NCBI RefSeq assembly: GCF_900100785.1
Contig: NZ_FNCP01000023.1
Coordinates: 20,035-84,034 of the forward strand
From: Desulfosporosinus hippei DSM 8344
GTDB taxonomy: Bacteria; Bacillota; Desulfitobacteriia; Desulfitobacteriales; Desulfitobacteriaceae
Length of the DNA stretch: 64,000 nucleotides
Direction: 5' to 3'
Part shown: in pieces, positions 44,885 to 53,861 of the stretch
Layout: every line of letters begins with the position of its first letter
How positions within the stretch are numbered: the first letter of the stretch is position 1
Position numbers and translations under genes: made by a program
Notes under the pieces: generated by a model
Seen by the model: only the letters and a program-made list of their open reading frames with translations
Told to the model about the DNA's origin: nothing
Databases searched by the model: none

Positions 44885-45166
44885 TCATAACAATAAGGAA
44901 ATCACTATTGCCGACAACACGCAAGGTAACCCAAATACAAATAAATTGGTTGACCTCCTTGAGCGTTCATAAAAATCTTTAGGATCAGTATAATTACCTC
45001 TGACTCTATCACCGCTAACATAGGCTCCAGACATAAAACCAGCTATCAAAATAGGAATAAATCCAATTACTAGTAAGGCATAGAAATCTTGTCAGTTTCG
45101 TTTAAAAAGATCGACATGATTAAGCTAACAACTCCAACAACTAAGCCTGACAAAAATGAACGCATA
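44885..45166 (-). pseudogene. DUF5316-type membrane protein, frameshifted
   Basis: Frame 1 reads MRSFLSGLVVGVVSLIMSIF...TDKI, then a stop. A one-base shift near 45090 (a T short in the run TTTC) restores YALLVIGFIPILIAGFMSGA, YVSGDRVRGNYTDPKDFYER and TNLFVFGLPCVLSAIVIS, which fits DUF5316. The whole would be about 93 residues with three membrane segments. It may be a real mutation or a sequencing error. It follows the gene at 45193 by 26 bases. Its end (AAGAAATAACCGCCCC, 44866-44881) matches toxin gene ends. Confidence 0.65.
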
Positions 45167-45192
45167 ACCCCATCACTCCTCGAATTAAGGCT

Positions 45193-45435
45193 CTATTCAA
45201 CAAACTCTTTATTTTTAGTGAATAGGATCAAAAAACTATTTTCTACAACTAAAACTATCCAGAAAACTAAAAGCTCCTTCATTTCTTTTATATTCGATTC
45301 AGTTGGCGGAGGCGGAGCATCCTGTATGACCAACACATAGTACATAAGAGCCAAATTACTAACAATAAATAAGACTAAAATGCTTAAGATAATCATTAGT
45401 ATTCTAAAAATCTTATTAAGGGAAATTTTCTTCAT
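45193..45435 (-). CDS. Small two-segment membrane protein
   Basis: 80 residues with hydrophobic segments IFRILMIILSILVLFIVSNLALMYY and LLVFWIVLVVENSFLILF, joined by DAPPPPTES (cited in pieces). No family recognised. It probably forms a unit with the DUF5316-like gene after it. Confidence 0.6.
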   Translation of the reverse strand: MKKISLNKIFRILMIILSILVLFIVSNLALMYYVLVIQDAPPPPTESNIKEMKELLVFWIVLVVENSFLILFTKNKEFVE

Positions 45436-45617
45436 ACTCTCACCATCTCACACTTTTAACTCATTATATAAATTATGTAAAATTTCTACAATAAAAAATT
45501 TAGCACGGCTATCCCCTTCAAGAGAATGTGATTTATGTTTAAAAAGGCTACTGCCAAAAGATTTCCTTCACCTGGAATTCTTTGAGCAATTCAACTTCTC
45601 CCCTTATATATTTGAAT

Positions 45618-45663
45618 AAGCACAAGCATCCAACCCGTTCATACGGATCGTTTGCTTGTGCTT
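45618..45663. terminator. Hairpin in the gap before the 535-residue membrane protein
   Basis: AAGCACAAGCA pairs with TGCTTGTGCTT (11 bp) around a 24-base loop that itself contains a short stem, followed by TT on the forward strand. It follows an AT-rich forward reading frame (45380-45619) that I do not accept as a gene. Confidence 0.45.
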
Positions 45664-45707
45664 TTGAATTCTTGTCAATAATCACCGCATTTTATCAAGT
45701 TTTCAAG

Positions 45708-45728
45708 ACTCCCACTTCAAGTGGGAGT
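45708..45728 (-). terminator. Small hairpin after the 535-residue membrane protein gene
   Basis: ACTCCCACT / AGTGGGAGT, 9 bp with a 3-base loop, lies 30 bases after the stop at 45758. No strong T-run. Confidence 0.45.
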
Positions 45729-45757
45729 GGTCCCCCTGACTCATCTAAATTTGATTA

Positions 45758-47365
45758 CTAAAGCAGCTTCACGATACTATTGACTGTTTCTTTTTCTTCT
45801 ACATATTTTACACTGATCGTATCACCGATTTTTAAGAAGGGTAATCTTTCTGATTGGGTGATATTTGCAGTAAAGACATCCTCCTGTCCTTCTAACAAGA
45901 TATAGTAATAAGTATTTCCTTCGATAACGAGATTTTGAATATCTGTAATCTTCGCTATTACTTCAAACTGTTCTTTGAGTTCTGAAACTTTTTCGGTTGT
46001 TGCAGTACCCTTATTCGTAAACATTTCAAAGGTTGCTTCTACAGTAACACCTATGATTACCTTTTGATAATCCTCAGCATCTACTAACGCATACATCTTA
46101 ATAAGCCCTGCGTTATCTTTTAAAGACATGAAATAGGTTGGCTTGCCGTTGATATTTAAAAGAAGCGGAAACGTCGAGACGTACCCTTTCTCTTGTACTG
46201 CACCTTGAGCGCTCTCCATAGCGGAATATTCTTCGGCTGACGGTATACTGTAAAATGTCATAGCTTTTGTTCGCAGATTGACTAGGATAAACCCAATATT
46301 TGATTCATCACGCACTACAGAGGTTATTCCTGTATACAAATACACATCATCATTAATGGCTAGATAGTTGTATCCATCTGTTGAAGCAAGCACACCTCGT
46401 TGTCCAACGATTGAATTCCAAAAACCGCCTTGATATTTACCATTGTAATTAACTTGTTCTATCACAAGTTCAGACTCAAAGACCGTATCCACCCAGGTTG
46501 GAACCTCTTCTATGCCTATTTTTTGATGCTCTCCTGTTGAAGCATTTAACATAATCACTTCTTTTACATCAGTACCGCCGAAAAGACCAATTTTCTTTTC
46601 AAGCACGGCTATAATCCAATATGGTGTACCTTCTTCATCAACTTCAAAGCTAAAGTTCCCGAAAATATCGTTCATATAATTTAATCTTAAGTATCGTTCT
46701 ACATTTCTTCCAAATCGTTCGCTTTCTGAATACATGATAGCCTGTTTCGGTTTTTCCAGAGTTACTTTTCCGTTAATCATATCGACCATAATATAATTTG
46801 GAAGTCCGGCTTGCTTATTATTGAGCCATTTAAAGAACCCGGCATATTCCAAGGGGGACACTCTAACCGGCTTTCCCTGGTAATTGATTTGCGTATAATC
46901 CGAAGCAACACTAAACTGCGAGACCAATTCAACAATCTCACCCATTTTTCTGTCTCCCAGTCTTTGGGCGGTATCTCTATCAACGGTTGGGACTTGATTA
47001 AAGGCTATTTCTGCAACATCTTCTGCAAAATTCCCTTCCTGCTTATCAATTAAAGTTGCGTATCGGTGAGCATGGAATAATGGCATAGAGTAAATTGCCA
47101 TTATTCCGACGGCTGCTATTATAAGCATTGACGCCCTGAGCAGATAAGACCATACTTGCAGCTCCTTCTTTAAGGTAATCTTTTTTCCGTTAACTGCTAC
47201 TTGGGGCAAAAGAAATAATCCGGCACCCAAAAGAAGCATTATGCAAAAGTATGCCCAAAAACCCACTGATTGGATGTTAATAGGCACAAGCAGAAAATAA
47301 TATGAGATTAAGATAAGTACAACCCAAATAATCGCTGTAATGATGTTTCCCTTTGAATTTTTCAT
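45758..47365 (-). CDS. Uncharacterised membrane protein with a large soluble domain
   Basis: 535 residues. Three hydrophobic segments lie in the first 105 residues (IITAIIWVVLILISYYFLLV, FWAYFCIMLLLGAGLFLL, MLIIAAVGIMAIYSM). About 430 residues of soluble, beta-rich sequence follow with no metal or catalytic motif that I recognise, ending in an OB-like segment (FLKIGDTISVKYVEEKETV). AAAGGAA lies about 6 bases before the ATG. It stands alone. Confidence 0.75.
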   Translation of the reverse strand: MKNSKGNIITAIIWVVLILISYYFLLVPINIQSVGFWAYFCIMLLLGAGLFLLPQVAVNGKKITLKKELQVWSYLLRASMLIIAAVGIMAIYSMPLFHAHRYATLIDKQEGNFAEDVAEIAFNQVPTVDRDTAQRLGDRKMGEIVELVSQFSVASDYTQINYQGKPVRVSPLEYAGFFKWLNNKQAGLPNYIMVDMINGKVTLEKPKQAIMYSESERFGRNVERYLRLNYMNDIFGNFSFEVDEEGTPYWIIAVLEKKIGLFGGTDVKEVIMLNASTGEHQKIGIEEVPTWVDTVFESELVIEQVNYNGKYQGGFWNSIVGQRGVLASTDGYNYLAINDDVYLYTGITSVVRDESNIGFILVNLRTKAMTFYSIPSAEEYSAMESAQGAVQEKGYVSTFPLLLNINGKPTYFMSLKDNAGLIKMYALVDAEDYQKVIIGVTVEATFEMFTNKGTATTEKVSELKEQFEVIAKITDIQNLVIEGNTYYYILLEGQEDVFTANITQSERLPFLKIGDTISVKYVEEKETVNSIVKLL

Positions 47366-47803
47366 AGTATCTGTTCCTTTCCTTTGTCATCTCAGGCTTT
47401 ATGGTGTGGCTGACCGTCCCTAGACAACCTGTCGAAACAATTATAGCATATTTTTCCATACAAAAAGATAAAACTTGTCCCCCTTTGCCACTTACCATCC
47501 CTTACTGCGTATCTGCGCCTGGGCAAGCTAGCCTGCTCCACGTCTCGTCCTTGAGCCACACATTCAAAAGATCGTAAACTTTGTTCTTATAAATGATATA
47601 CGTCTCCTTCGTTATTTCCGTTCAACAGCCCAGGGATAACTTGACACTGTCTGAGGCTCAGACAGCGATGGAAACGGTCATAACCAAGAATATTCTTAAC
47701 AGCCCCAGGGTGAACTGGCCACGATACGAGATATCAGAGTGGTTGACATGACCACTAACGATCTCTACGATCCGCCGGTGACGTAAGCAATTTAACCACA
47801 GCA

Positions 47804-47849
47804 AAGGAGGTGCCTTTCGAACTGCACTCAGTTCTTTAGGCACCTCCTT
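47804..47849. terminator. Hairpin downstream of the amidohydrolase gene
   Basis: AAGGAGGTGCCT (47804-47815) pairs perfectly with AGGCACCTCCTT (47838-47849), with an inner AACTG/CAGTT stem. It can end the amidohydrolase message. The rest of the gap 47366-47928 has no supported gene; around 47658-47800 the reverse strand is open for about 45 codons (HSDISYRGQFTLGLLRIF) and may be a transposase remnant, which I cannot confirm. Confidence 0.55.
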
Positions 47850-47928
47850 CCCTGTTTTCATATACCACCCTTGCGAACTTCGCGCTTAACGGCTGTTTGT
47901 TAAGCCTTTCGCAAAATGTAGCATTCCC

Positions 47929-48777
47929 TTACAAAATTTCATTAAGTTTGGGATAAACCGTAAGCACATTTCGATAAAATACAGCTTCGTGATACTCTTC
48001 CGGTATAACATGCTTGATAAATTCTACATAAGGTTTAATAGGTACAAGTGGCCAATCTGATCCAAACAGAACTTTATTATAGCAATTCGAAATGACTAAG
48101 GCTTGTTGTATATACTCGACGTAAAGCCTTTTATCTTTGATTTTCATCACGTGCTCTTTATTCCCTGCGATGAGTCCGGATAAGTCTGTGTAAACATTAT
48201 GATTCTTGGCGGTGACCTCTGCTGCATCAATCATCCACGGGACGCCCATATGACAGATTACAAACGTAACGTCCTCTTGTTTTACAGCTAACTCATCAAT
48301 CGTTAACGGATGGGAAAATTTTAAAAGCCCTTTTGGGGATTGTGTATCCCCACAATGAATCGCCACGGGAACTTGGTATTTGCGAGCAAGCTCATAGATA
48401 GGATCATAAATCGAATCATACACGTAATATGGAAAATAACCGGGATAGAGTTTAATCCCTGTCACTCCCCTTTTTTTAAGTTCTCCTTCAATATAATCAA
48501 GTTCTTTATCATCTTCCTTAAGCCTTTCAGGATTGACGCCTACACAAGAAAGTAAACCTTCTACAGTCCCATCTGCCAAAACAAATTCTTCCGGACTTCC
48601 CGAAGGTTGGTTGGGCTCCCGACTGGGGGTTGACATGATGATTCCAGCTACAACACCTGCTTCTTCAAACTCTTGTCTTAGCCCTTGAGCACTAAATTCC
48701 ACTTGTGATATATTTTTCGCCGTTTCATTAAATCCAGGGCGACATGAAAAATGCAAATGGGCATCAATGATTTTCAA
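47929..48777 (-). CDS. Amidohydrolase-family metal-dependent hydrolase
   Basis: 282 residues with the amidohydrolase_2 pattern: DAHLHF (metal His pair), VAIHCGD, VICHMG and LFGSDWP (catalytic Asp). I prefer the TTG start at 48777 (GGGGG 8 bases upstream), giving MKIIDAHLHF; an ATG at 48795 overlaps the stop of the previous gene by ATGA. Family members are decarboxylases or hydrolases of small carboxylic or cyclic compounds. It is coupled to an old yellow enzyme gene, suggesting joint breakdown of an unsaturated compound (inference). Confidence 0.85.
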   Translation of the reverse strand: MKIIDAHLHFSCRPGFNETAKNISQVEFSAQGLRQEFEEAGVVAGIIMSTPSREPNQPSGSPEEFVLADGTVEGLLSCVGVNPERLKEDDKELDYIEGELKKRGVTGIKLYPGYFPYYVYDSIYDPIYELARKYQVPVAIHCGDTQSPKGLLKFSHPLTIDELAVKQEDVTFVICHMGVPWMIDAAEVTAKNHNVYTDLSGLIAGNKEHVMKIKDKRLYVEYIQQALVISNCYNKVLFGSDWPLVPIKPYVEFIKHVIPEEYHEAVFYRNVLTVYPKLNEIL

Positions 48778-48791
48778 AATACCATCCCCCC

Positions 48792-49784
48792 TCATCGCAA
48801 TGTTTCAATTGCCTGTTTCGCCCATTGGGAATCCTGTAGTACCGCGCGACCGACGCCGATGAGGTCAGCCTTTTCTGCTGCCAGCAATTTCTCAGCCGCT
48901 TGGGGTTCATTAATGCCGCCAGTTAGAATGACAGGGATGGATACAACCTTTTTAATCGCTTCTGTCAGAGGGGAGAAATAGCCTTGCTCAGAACTCCCCG
49001 GAGATTTATAACCTAAGAAACTACCGGAAATATCGAGAATGGTGATGCCTGCTTTCTCGAATTCTTTAGCCGCTATCTGGCTATCTTCAATCGTGATGCC
49101 GCCTTCCTGATAATCGCAAGAGCCTAACCGTAGGAGTAGTGGGAAATCATTGCCCACAACAGCTTTGACTGCTTCGATAATCTGCAAATGGAGGCGAAGG
49201 CGATTATGAATCGTTCCACCATACTCATCGGTTCGCTTGTTGCTCAAGGGGGAGAAAAATTGGTTAAGTAGGTAGCCGTGGGCAGAATGGATCTCCACTC
49301 CGTCAAAGCCTGCTTCCTTTACACGACGGGCAGCATCCTGAAAGGCTTGGACGATATCGGTAATTTCCTGTTTGCTAAGCTCTTTAGGGATATTTCCATT
49401 CCAAGGATGAGGAACCGGAGAGGGAGCGACCGGAATCTCTCCGATGACTTCCTGAGTGGTGGCGCTTCCAGCGTGATTAATTTGCATCACAGCTTTTGAA
49501 CCATTGCTGTGAATAACCTGGGCTAAACTACGTAATCCTTCCACCAGATGATCATTAGCGACACAGAGTTGATTCTTGCTAGCTTTACCTTCGGGACTTA
49601 CGAAGCTATGTTCAACTATAATGAGCGAGAAATAGCCGCCCTTCGATTTTTCTTGATAATAGTCGAGGACCGCCTTGCTTACACCACCGTCCGCTTCAGA
49701 CTTGGCAGTGGCCATGGGAGGCATAATCAGACGATTATGCAGGGTCAACGAGCCCGCTTGCAATGTATCTAGTAAATGAGCCAT
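48792..49784 (-). CDS. NADH:flavin oxidoreductase, old yellow enzyme family
   Basis: 330 residues, a single FMN-binding TIM barrel (YqjM class, no C-terminal Fe-S/FAD domains). It shows NRLIMPPMAT, QINHAG, the catalytic pair region EIHSAHGYLLNQFFSP and DEYGG, and the FMN phosphate site GGI...IGVGRAVL. These enzymes reduce activated C=C bonds. ATG 49784 has AAGGAGG 9 bases upstream. The gene overlaps or abuts the amidohydrolase. Confidence 0.91.
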   Translation of the reverse strand: MAHLLDTLQAGSLTLHNRLIMPPMATAKSEADGGVSKAVLDYYQEKSKGGYFSLIIVEHSFVSPEGKASKNQLCVANDHLVEGLRSLAQVIHSNGSKAVMQINHAGSATTQEVIGEIPVAPSPVPHPWNGNIPKELSKQEITDIVQAFQDAARRVKEAGFDGVEIHSAHGYLLNQFFSPLSNKRTDEYGGTIHNRLRLHLQIIEAVKAVVGNDFPLLLRLGSCDYQEGGITIEDSQIAAKEFEKAGITILDISGSFLGYKSPGSSEQGYFSPLTEAIKKVVSIPVILTGGINEPQAAEKLLAAEKADLIGVGRAVLQDSQWAKQAIETLR

Positions 49785-49960
49785 CAAAGGAAACCTCCTT
49801 AAATTTTAAACGTTTTTCCCATCGAGAAAGCCTGTCCTATCTGATCTCGTATACAATAATACGATTGATACATTTTTTAATATTCCCCACTGCAACGGGA
49901 ATTAATATGAATGAGTAGTGTTCATTAATTCGCCTGCATTAAAGCACCTAGTTCTTGAGT

Positions 49961-51406
49961 TTACCGGTCTGCTTTGCTTACCTTCCGAAGCCGGCCCTTG
50001 ATCGGAGTGTTCTGCAGATTCTGCAGCACCAACTCACCCTTATTGTTTAAGATTTCAACAAAGGTTGATACATCCAGGATATTGATGATTCCGATATCTG
50101 CCGGGGTTATGCCCTCAATACTGCAAAGCGTGCCCACAATGTCGACGGGTCTCATCTTTGTTTTCTTCCCGGCATTCACATGGATCTTCATGATTTCAGT
50201 GCTCAACTGCACACCTTTTGTTTCCTTGATTTCTGGTAAGGTATTGTTTTTCGCCATAAAATCCTGTTTCGACTCATGCACCCTTGCTTCTTCCGGTCTT
50301 TCCTTTAGAAGAATCTCTTTGCCGATGTAGTCGTGGATTTCCTTTAAAAACTTATCCTCATTTTTGGTAACAAAGGTTATGGCTTTACCCAGTTTGTTGA
50401 CTCGGCCAGTTCTTCCGATCCGATGAACATAGCTTTCTCGGTCGTAGGGGATGTCATAATTGATGACCAAGGTAATGTCCTCGATATCCAGACCTCTTGA
50501 GGCAACATCTGTCGCACATAGATATCTGAAATATCCTTGTTTAAAATCCTTCATGACATTCAATCGATCTCGTTGTTCCATTCCACCATGAAGTTTATCA
50601 CAAGAATAGTCCAGCTTTACGAGTTCAGTGTAAACTTCATCGACGGTTTGCTTAGTATTGCAAAAGATCATACAACTGTCCGGGTTTTCAACCATCGTTA
50701 GATCTCGAAGAAGCTTCATCTTGTCTGTCTGATCGACAAGATATCTTTCCTGAGCGATCCGATCCGCCGCCGGATTCTGTTCTTCGATTTCCACGCGGAT
50801 GGGATTTCTCATAATCTTACTGCATAAAACATTGATGTCTTGGGGCATTGTCGCTGACAATAAAACGGTCACCCGTTCATGGGACAAGTTGGCAATGATC
50901 CTTTCGATTTGCTCGATAAAGCCCATATTCAGCATTTCATCGGCTTCATCAATGACCAGGTATTTTATATTCGATATATCCAAGGTCCCTCTTTCGAGAT
51001 GATCGATCAAGCGACCCGGGGTTCCAACCACAACATGGTTTTTTTGTTTAAGTTCCTTTTCTTGAACATGAAAAGGGTACTTACCAAAAACTGCTGCTAC
51101 TTTTATTCTTCTAAATCTGCCGATATGAAACAGATCTTCTTTGACCTGAACTGCGAGTTCTCTGGTAGGGGTAAGCACTAATGCCTGCGGTTTATTCTGT
51201 TCCCAATCCACTAATTCACAAATAGGGATAGCAAAGGCCGCCGTCTTTCCGCTTCCGGTCTGGGACTTGACGATAATATCCTTTTGTGCCAAAACTGCTG
51301 GGATCACTTGCTCCTGGACTTTGCTGGGACTGATGAAATTTAGTAAGCTAATGGCTTTTAATAATTCACTACTTAATTGAAAGTCGTTAAAATTACCCTT
51401 GTTCAT
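49961..51406 (-). CDS. dbpA: DEAD-box RNA helicase with DbpA RNA-binding domain
   Basis: 481 residues. Helicase core motifs are SQTGSGKTAAF (I), PTRELA (Ia), VIDEADEML (II), LLSATMP (III) and HRIGRTGR (VI). The C-terminal domain (about 405-478, KIHVNAGKKTKMRPVDIVGTL) is the DbpA type that recognises hairpin 92 of 23S rRNA, so the likely role is 50S ribosome assembly. Its 5' flank (51407-51719) is a 310-bp AT-rich non-coding region, which would suit a long regulated leader, as seen for some helicases. Confidence 0.9.
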   Translation of the reverse strand: MNKGNFNDFQLSSELLKAISLLNFISPSKVQEQVIPAVLAQKDIIVKSQTGSGKTAAFAIPICELVDWEQNKPQALVLTPTRELAVQVKEDLFHIGRFRRIKVAAVFGKYPFHVQEKELKQKNHVVVGTPGRLIDHLERGTLDISNIKYLVIDEADEMLNMGFIEQIERIIANLSHERVTVLLSATMPQDINVLCSKIMRNPIRVEIEEQNPAADRIAQERYLVDQTDKMKLLRDLTMVENPDSCMIFCNTKQTVDEVYTELVKLDYSCDKLHGGMEQRDRLNVMKDFKQGYFRYLCATDVASRGLDIEDITLVINYDIPYDRESYVHRIGRTGRVNKLGKAITFVTKNEDKFLKEIHDYIGKEILLKERPEEARVHESKQDFMAKNNTLPEIKETKGVQLSTEIMKIHVNAGKKTKMRPVDIVGTLCSIEGITPADIGIINILDVSTFVEILNNKGELVLQNLQNTPIKGRLRKVSKADR

Positions 51407-51719
51407 TTAGAGGTCTCTCTTTCATAATTACAATTCCTGATTCAGGCTTTCAGAGTATAAGAGTATCAAATATTTAGGGAAAACCCAAACTAAATTATAA
51501 TGCAAAACCATATTTAAGCAAATTTATGCTTAGCTTTTCACCAGTTTTAGAGCAGTGAATAATAATGGAAGCAAAGAATAATTAAAATTAGCGTCAACAT
51601 AACAAAAAGCGCACATTACATCTCAGAAAACGGCTGTAGATGTCTGCACGCACGAATATCTCATCTATTATGTTAACCTTTCCATAATGTCACCTTAGGT
51701 ATGTACATCATCGTTTCGG

Positions 51720-52022
51720 TTATTCTGCATACAAAAGCACTTCCTCATTCTGGATTTTACGCAGAAAATCATCTTCTAGACTTCCCGTTGTCAGAACATC
51801 AACTTTTATCTGTAAAGCCTCTTCAATTTCGGTATACAGCCCACATAAAGCAAACATCCCTTTAAGAGACCCCTTATCCACTCGTAAATCCACATCACTA
51901 TTTTCTGTAACATCTCCACGAGCATAAGAGCCAAATAGAAACACCCGTTCAACACCGTATTTCCGTGCGATCGGTTCGACAATAGCTTTGATTTCTTCTA
52001 TCGTAACCTTTTTAGCGGACAT
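51720..52022 (-). CDS. MNT-type minimal nucleotidyltransferase
   Basis: 100 residues with the Pol-beta signature FLFGSYARGDVTENSDVDLRV (cited in part: GSYARGDxxxxSDVDL). In MntA-HepT systems this protein is the antitoxin and AMPylates the HEPN toxin encoded next to it. Here no HEPN gene lies on either side: downstream is non-coding and upstream is a distant DUF4440 gene. It is thus an orphan or a remnant. A typical GGAGG site precedes the ATG. Confidence 0.85.
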   Translation of the reverse strand: MSAKKVTIEEIKAIVEPIARKYGVERVFLFGSYARGDVTENSDVDLRVDKGSLKGMFALCGLYTEIEEALQIKVDVLTTGSLEDDFLRKIQNEEVLLYAE

Positions 52023-52293
52023 TGCTCTTACCTCCTTTGAATTATATTACCAATGCACTATTTACAATATTATAGCATAAATCTAGTCAAAATAATCAGT
52101 AAAAAATGGAATATTATGGCACATTAATCTACCAGACAAAGGGATGATACTTATCCTTCTTCTAACTCCGAGTGAGCACTAGTCTCCAATTCATACCATT
52201 CTTTAGTAAAATAATGCACTTTGTCCACCTCTGACTCAATTTAAATCGTCATACCCAAGTACATGGGCCTTCAATTTATTACTTCTCATAATG

Positions 52294-52671
52294 TCACTTG
52301 CAGTACTCCATTGTTCTGGTTCCTTGATGAAAGACCATTTGCCACCTGCCATCGATGAACTTCCAAATTGAACTTCTTAATGAATTCCTCATTTCTTCTC
52401 TAGATTCGCTGGTCTTAACTGCCCGATAGGTTGCTAGTACTGCACCCGGAGCTAAGACTTTCACTTGAAAATCCTCAATAATCATTGGAACTGCAGCAGA
52501 ATGAGGTAATTCCTCGACAACTTGTAATTTATCGAATATGCGCCCAGAAACTCCAAATTCAACAAAATCGTCAGCTAGAAGCACAGAAATTTCCTCTCTA
52601 GATCCACGAATCTCAGGTTGTAACAGCCTCTCTTCTAAATTATATATTTGTTGGTAGAGTGATACTTCCAT
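52294..52671 (-). CDS. DUF4440/SnoaL-like (NTF2 fold) protein
   Basis: 125 residues with the pattern LADDFVEFGVSGRIFDK, VLATYRAV and SSIWKFIDGRWQMVFHQGT, typical of NTF2-like DUF4440 proteins. A weak AAAGGTGG site precedes the ATG. No neighbour points to a substrate. It stands alone between non-coding gaps. Confidence 0.82.
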   Translation of the reverse strand: MEVSLYQQIYNLEERLLQPEIRGSREEISVLLADDFVEFGVSGRIFDKLQVVEELPHSAAVPMIIEDFQVKVLAPGAVLATYRAVKTSESREEMRNSLRSSIWKFIDGRWQMVFHQGTRTMEYCK

Positions 52672-52740
52672 TTTCTATGCCCACCTTTCATCATAAAAAA
52701 ACCAATATAGTTTACTCCTCGCAGGCTTTGGCTTAAAAGA

Positions 52741-52780
52741 AAACCTCAGGAAATTATGTATTCTCCTAAGGTTGAGGTTT
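52741..52780 (-). terminator. Terminator after the DsrE gene
   Basis: AAACCTCA pairs with TGAGGTTT around a loop with a further short stem, and the reverse strand continues with TTCTTTT. It is about 140 bases after the DsrE stop. Confidence 0.55.
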
Positions 52781-52922
52781 CGTGTTATTTAACTCTCATG
52801 CCGCTTGAATTATGCAACGATTTCTTAACTTCTTTATGTAAGTACACTTTGGCTTCTTTGGCTGGTATTAAAGATATTTCTAAAGATAAAATTAGCGAAA
52901 TAAGTTCCCACAGAGCAGGAAA

Positions 52923-53270
52923 TCAGACCGTAAGAACCTTCGTAGTTTCGTCTTTCAGGAAATTTGTCAGCACTTGACCTGTATACAGAACGTTTATGCC
53001 CATATTCTCCAAAACTTGCGACACTCCATAACTATCGGCGCAAGCCTTGCAGGCCAAAACCTCCACCCCGGCCTGTTTTATTTTCGCCGCGTATTCCTGC
53101 AATTGCTGATCTTCGGTGAGAAGTTTGGCCGAAGGCCCCCAAACGATCAGAGATACCTCATCCCACCATTCGTTGAGTTTTGAATTGAGGGTATACATTA
53201 AGGCCATTCGGATAGCAACTTCCCTATCCCCACTAGTCCAGATCACGACCAACTTATTGGGTAAATTCAT
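52923..53270 (-). CDS. DsrE-family protein
   Basis: 115 residues with the DsrE/DsrF fold pattern: KLVVIWTSGDREVAIRMALMY, VSLIVWGPSAKLL, and VEVLACKACADSYGVSQVLENMGI (split here) with two Cys in CKAC. Family members transfer or sense sulfur. A GGAGG site precedes the ATG. The gene is isolated, with a 590-bp gap behind it. Confidence 0.83.
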   Translation of the reverse strand: MNLPNKLVVIWTSGDREVAIRMALMYTLNSKLNEWWDEVSLIVWGPSAKLLTEDQQLQEYAAKIKQAGVEVLACKACADSYGVSQVLENMGINVLYTGQVLTNFLKDETTKVLTV

Positions 53271-53861
53271 ACCTGCAACGCCTCCTTAAACTTATTATGA
53301 GATTCAGGGATATTTAATAGAGAACAGCAGCGACAGGCAGTAACTGCCACCAAAGGCTTCATTCGCGTGATTGCGGGTTGCGGATATTAGTCACTAATTC
53401 GTTTTACTGCCCGATACACCTGCTTCCTGCTATTTGGTTTGTCAGGAACGGTCTTCTCCGACTGTGCTTAAGCCCAGCTTATACGTTATTATACTGTTCA
53501 AGTCGTTAGAATAAAAGATTTGATATTTCAAAAATCAATCAGAATTACAGTCTTTCCCAAGGCGCAGGCAGAAGCAACAATCTTCCCAATGTCGCCGGAT
53601 TTGCTGTATTTTTTCACCTTCCTTCAGCTTTACCTTGTGTGACCTGGTTGCATATTTTTGATTTGTTAATGAATGAGTTTTCTCCCTTCGGGTGTGTACT
53701 TGTTTACCTTTTTGGAAAAACACATTGCATTAATAACGCAATTTACTATTTATAACATTAAGAAAAAGGGGTTCGAGAATCTTTGTAGAATATTTTGAAT
53801 ATTAAGTTAGTACATCGTGTTATTACTTCTATACCTGCTTCATTAAAAAAGGAGGTTAATT
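53271..53861 (+). other. Non-coding gap before the dehydratase gene
   Basis: I see no credible gene. The reverse reading frame 53535-53723 lacks a ribosome-binding site and has no recognisable sequence. The last 60 bases probably hold the promoter of the dehydratase gene, whose AAGGAGG is at 53848-53856. Confidence 0.4.

Noticed and set aside
45380..45619. Forward reading frame of 79 codons
   Set aside because: Its first part is antisense to the small membrane protein, it has no ribosome-binding site, and no family is recognisable.
47658..47861. Reverse reading frame with HSDISYRGQFTLGLLRIF, possibly a transposase C-terminus
   Set aside because: Too short and not matched to a known family with confidence; it overlaps the hairpin at 47804.
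52756..52977. Forward reading frame of 73 codons overlapping the DsrE gene end
   Set aside because: No ribosome-binding site, starts inside a terminator hairpin, and runs antisense into a real gene.
53535..53723. Reverse reading frame of 62 codons in the gap before the dehydratase
   Set aside because: No ribosome-binding site; basic, low-information sequence.
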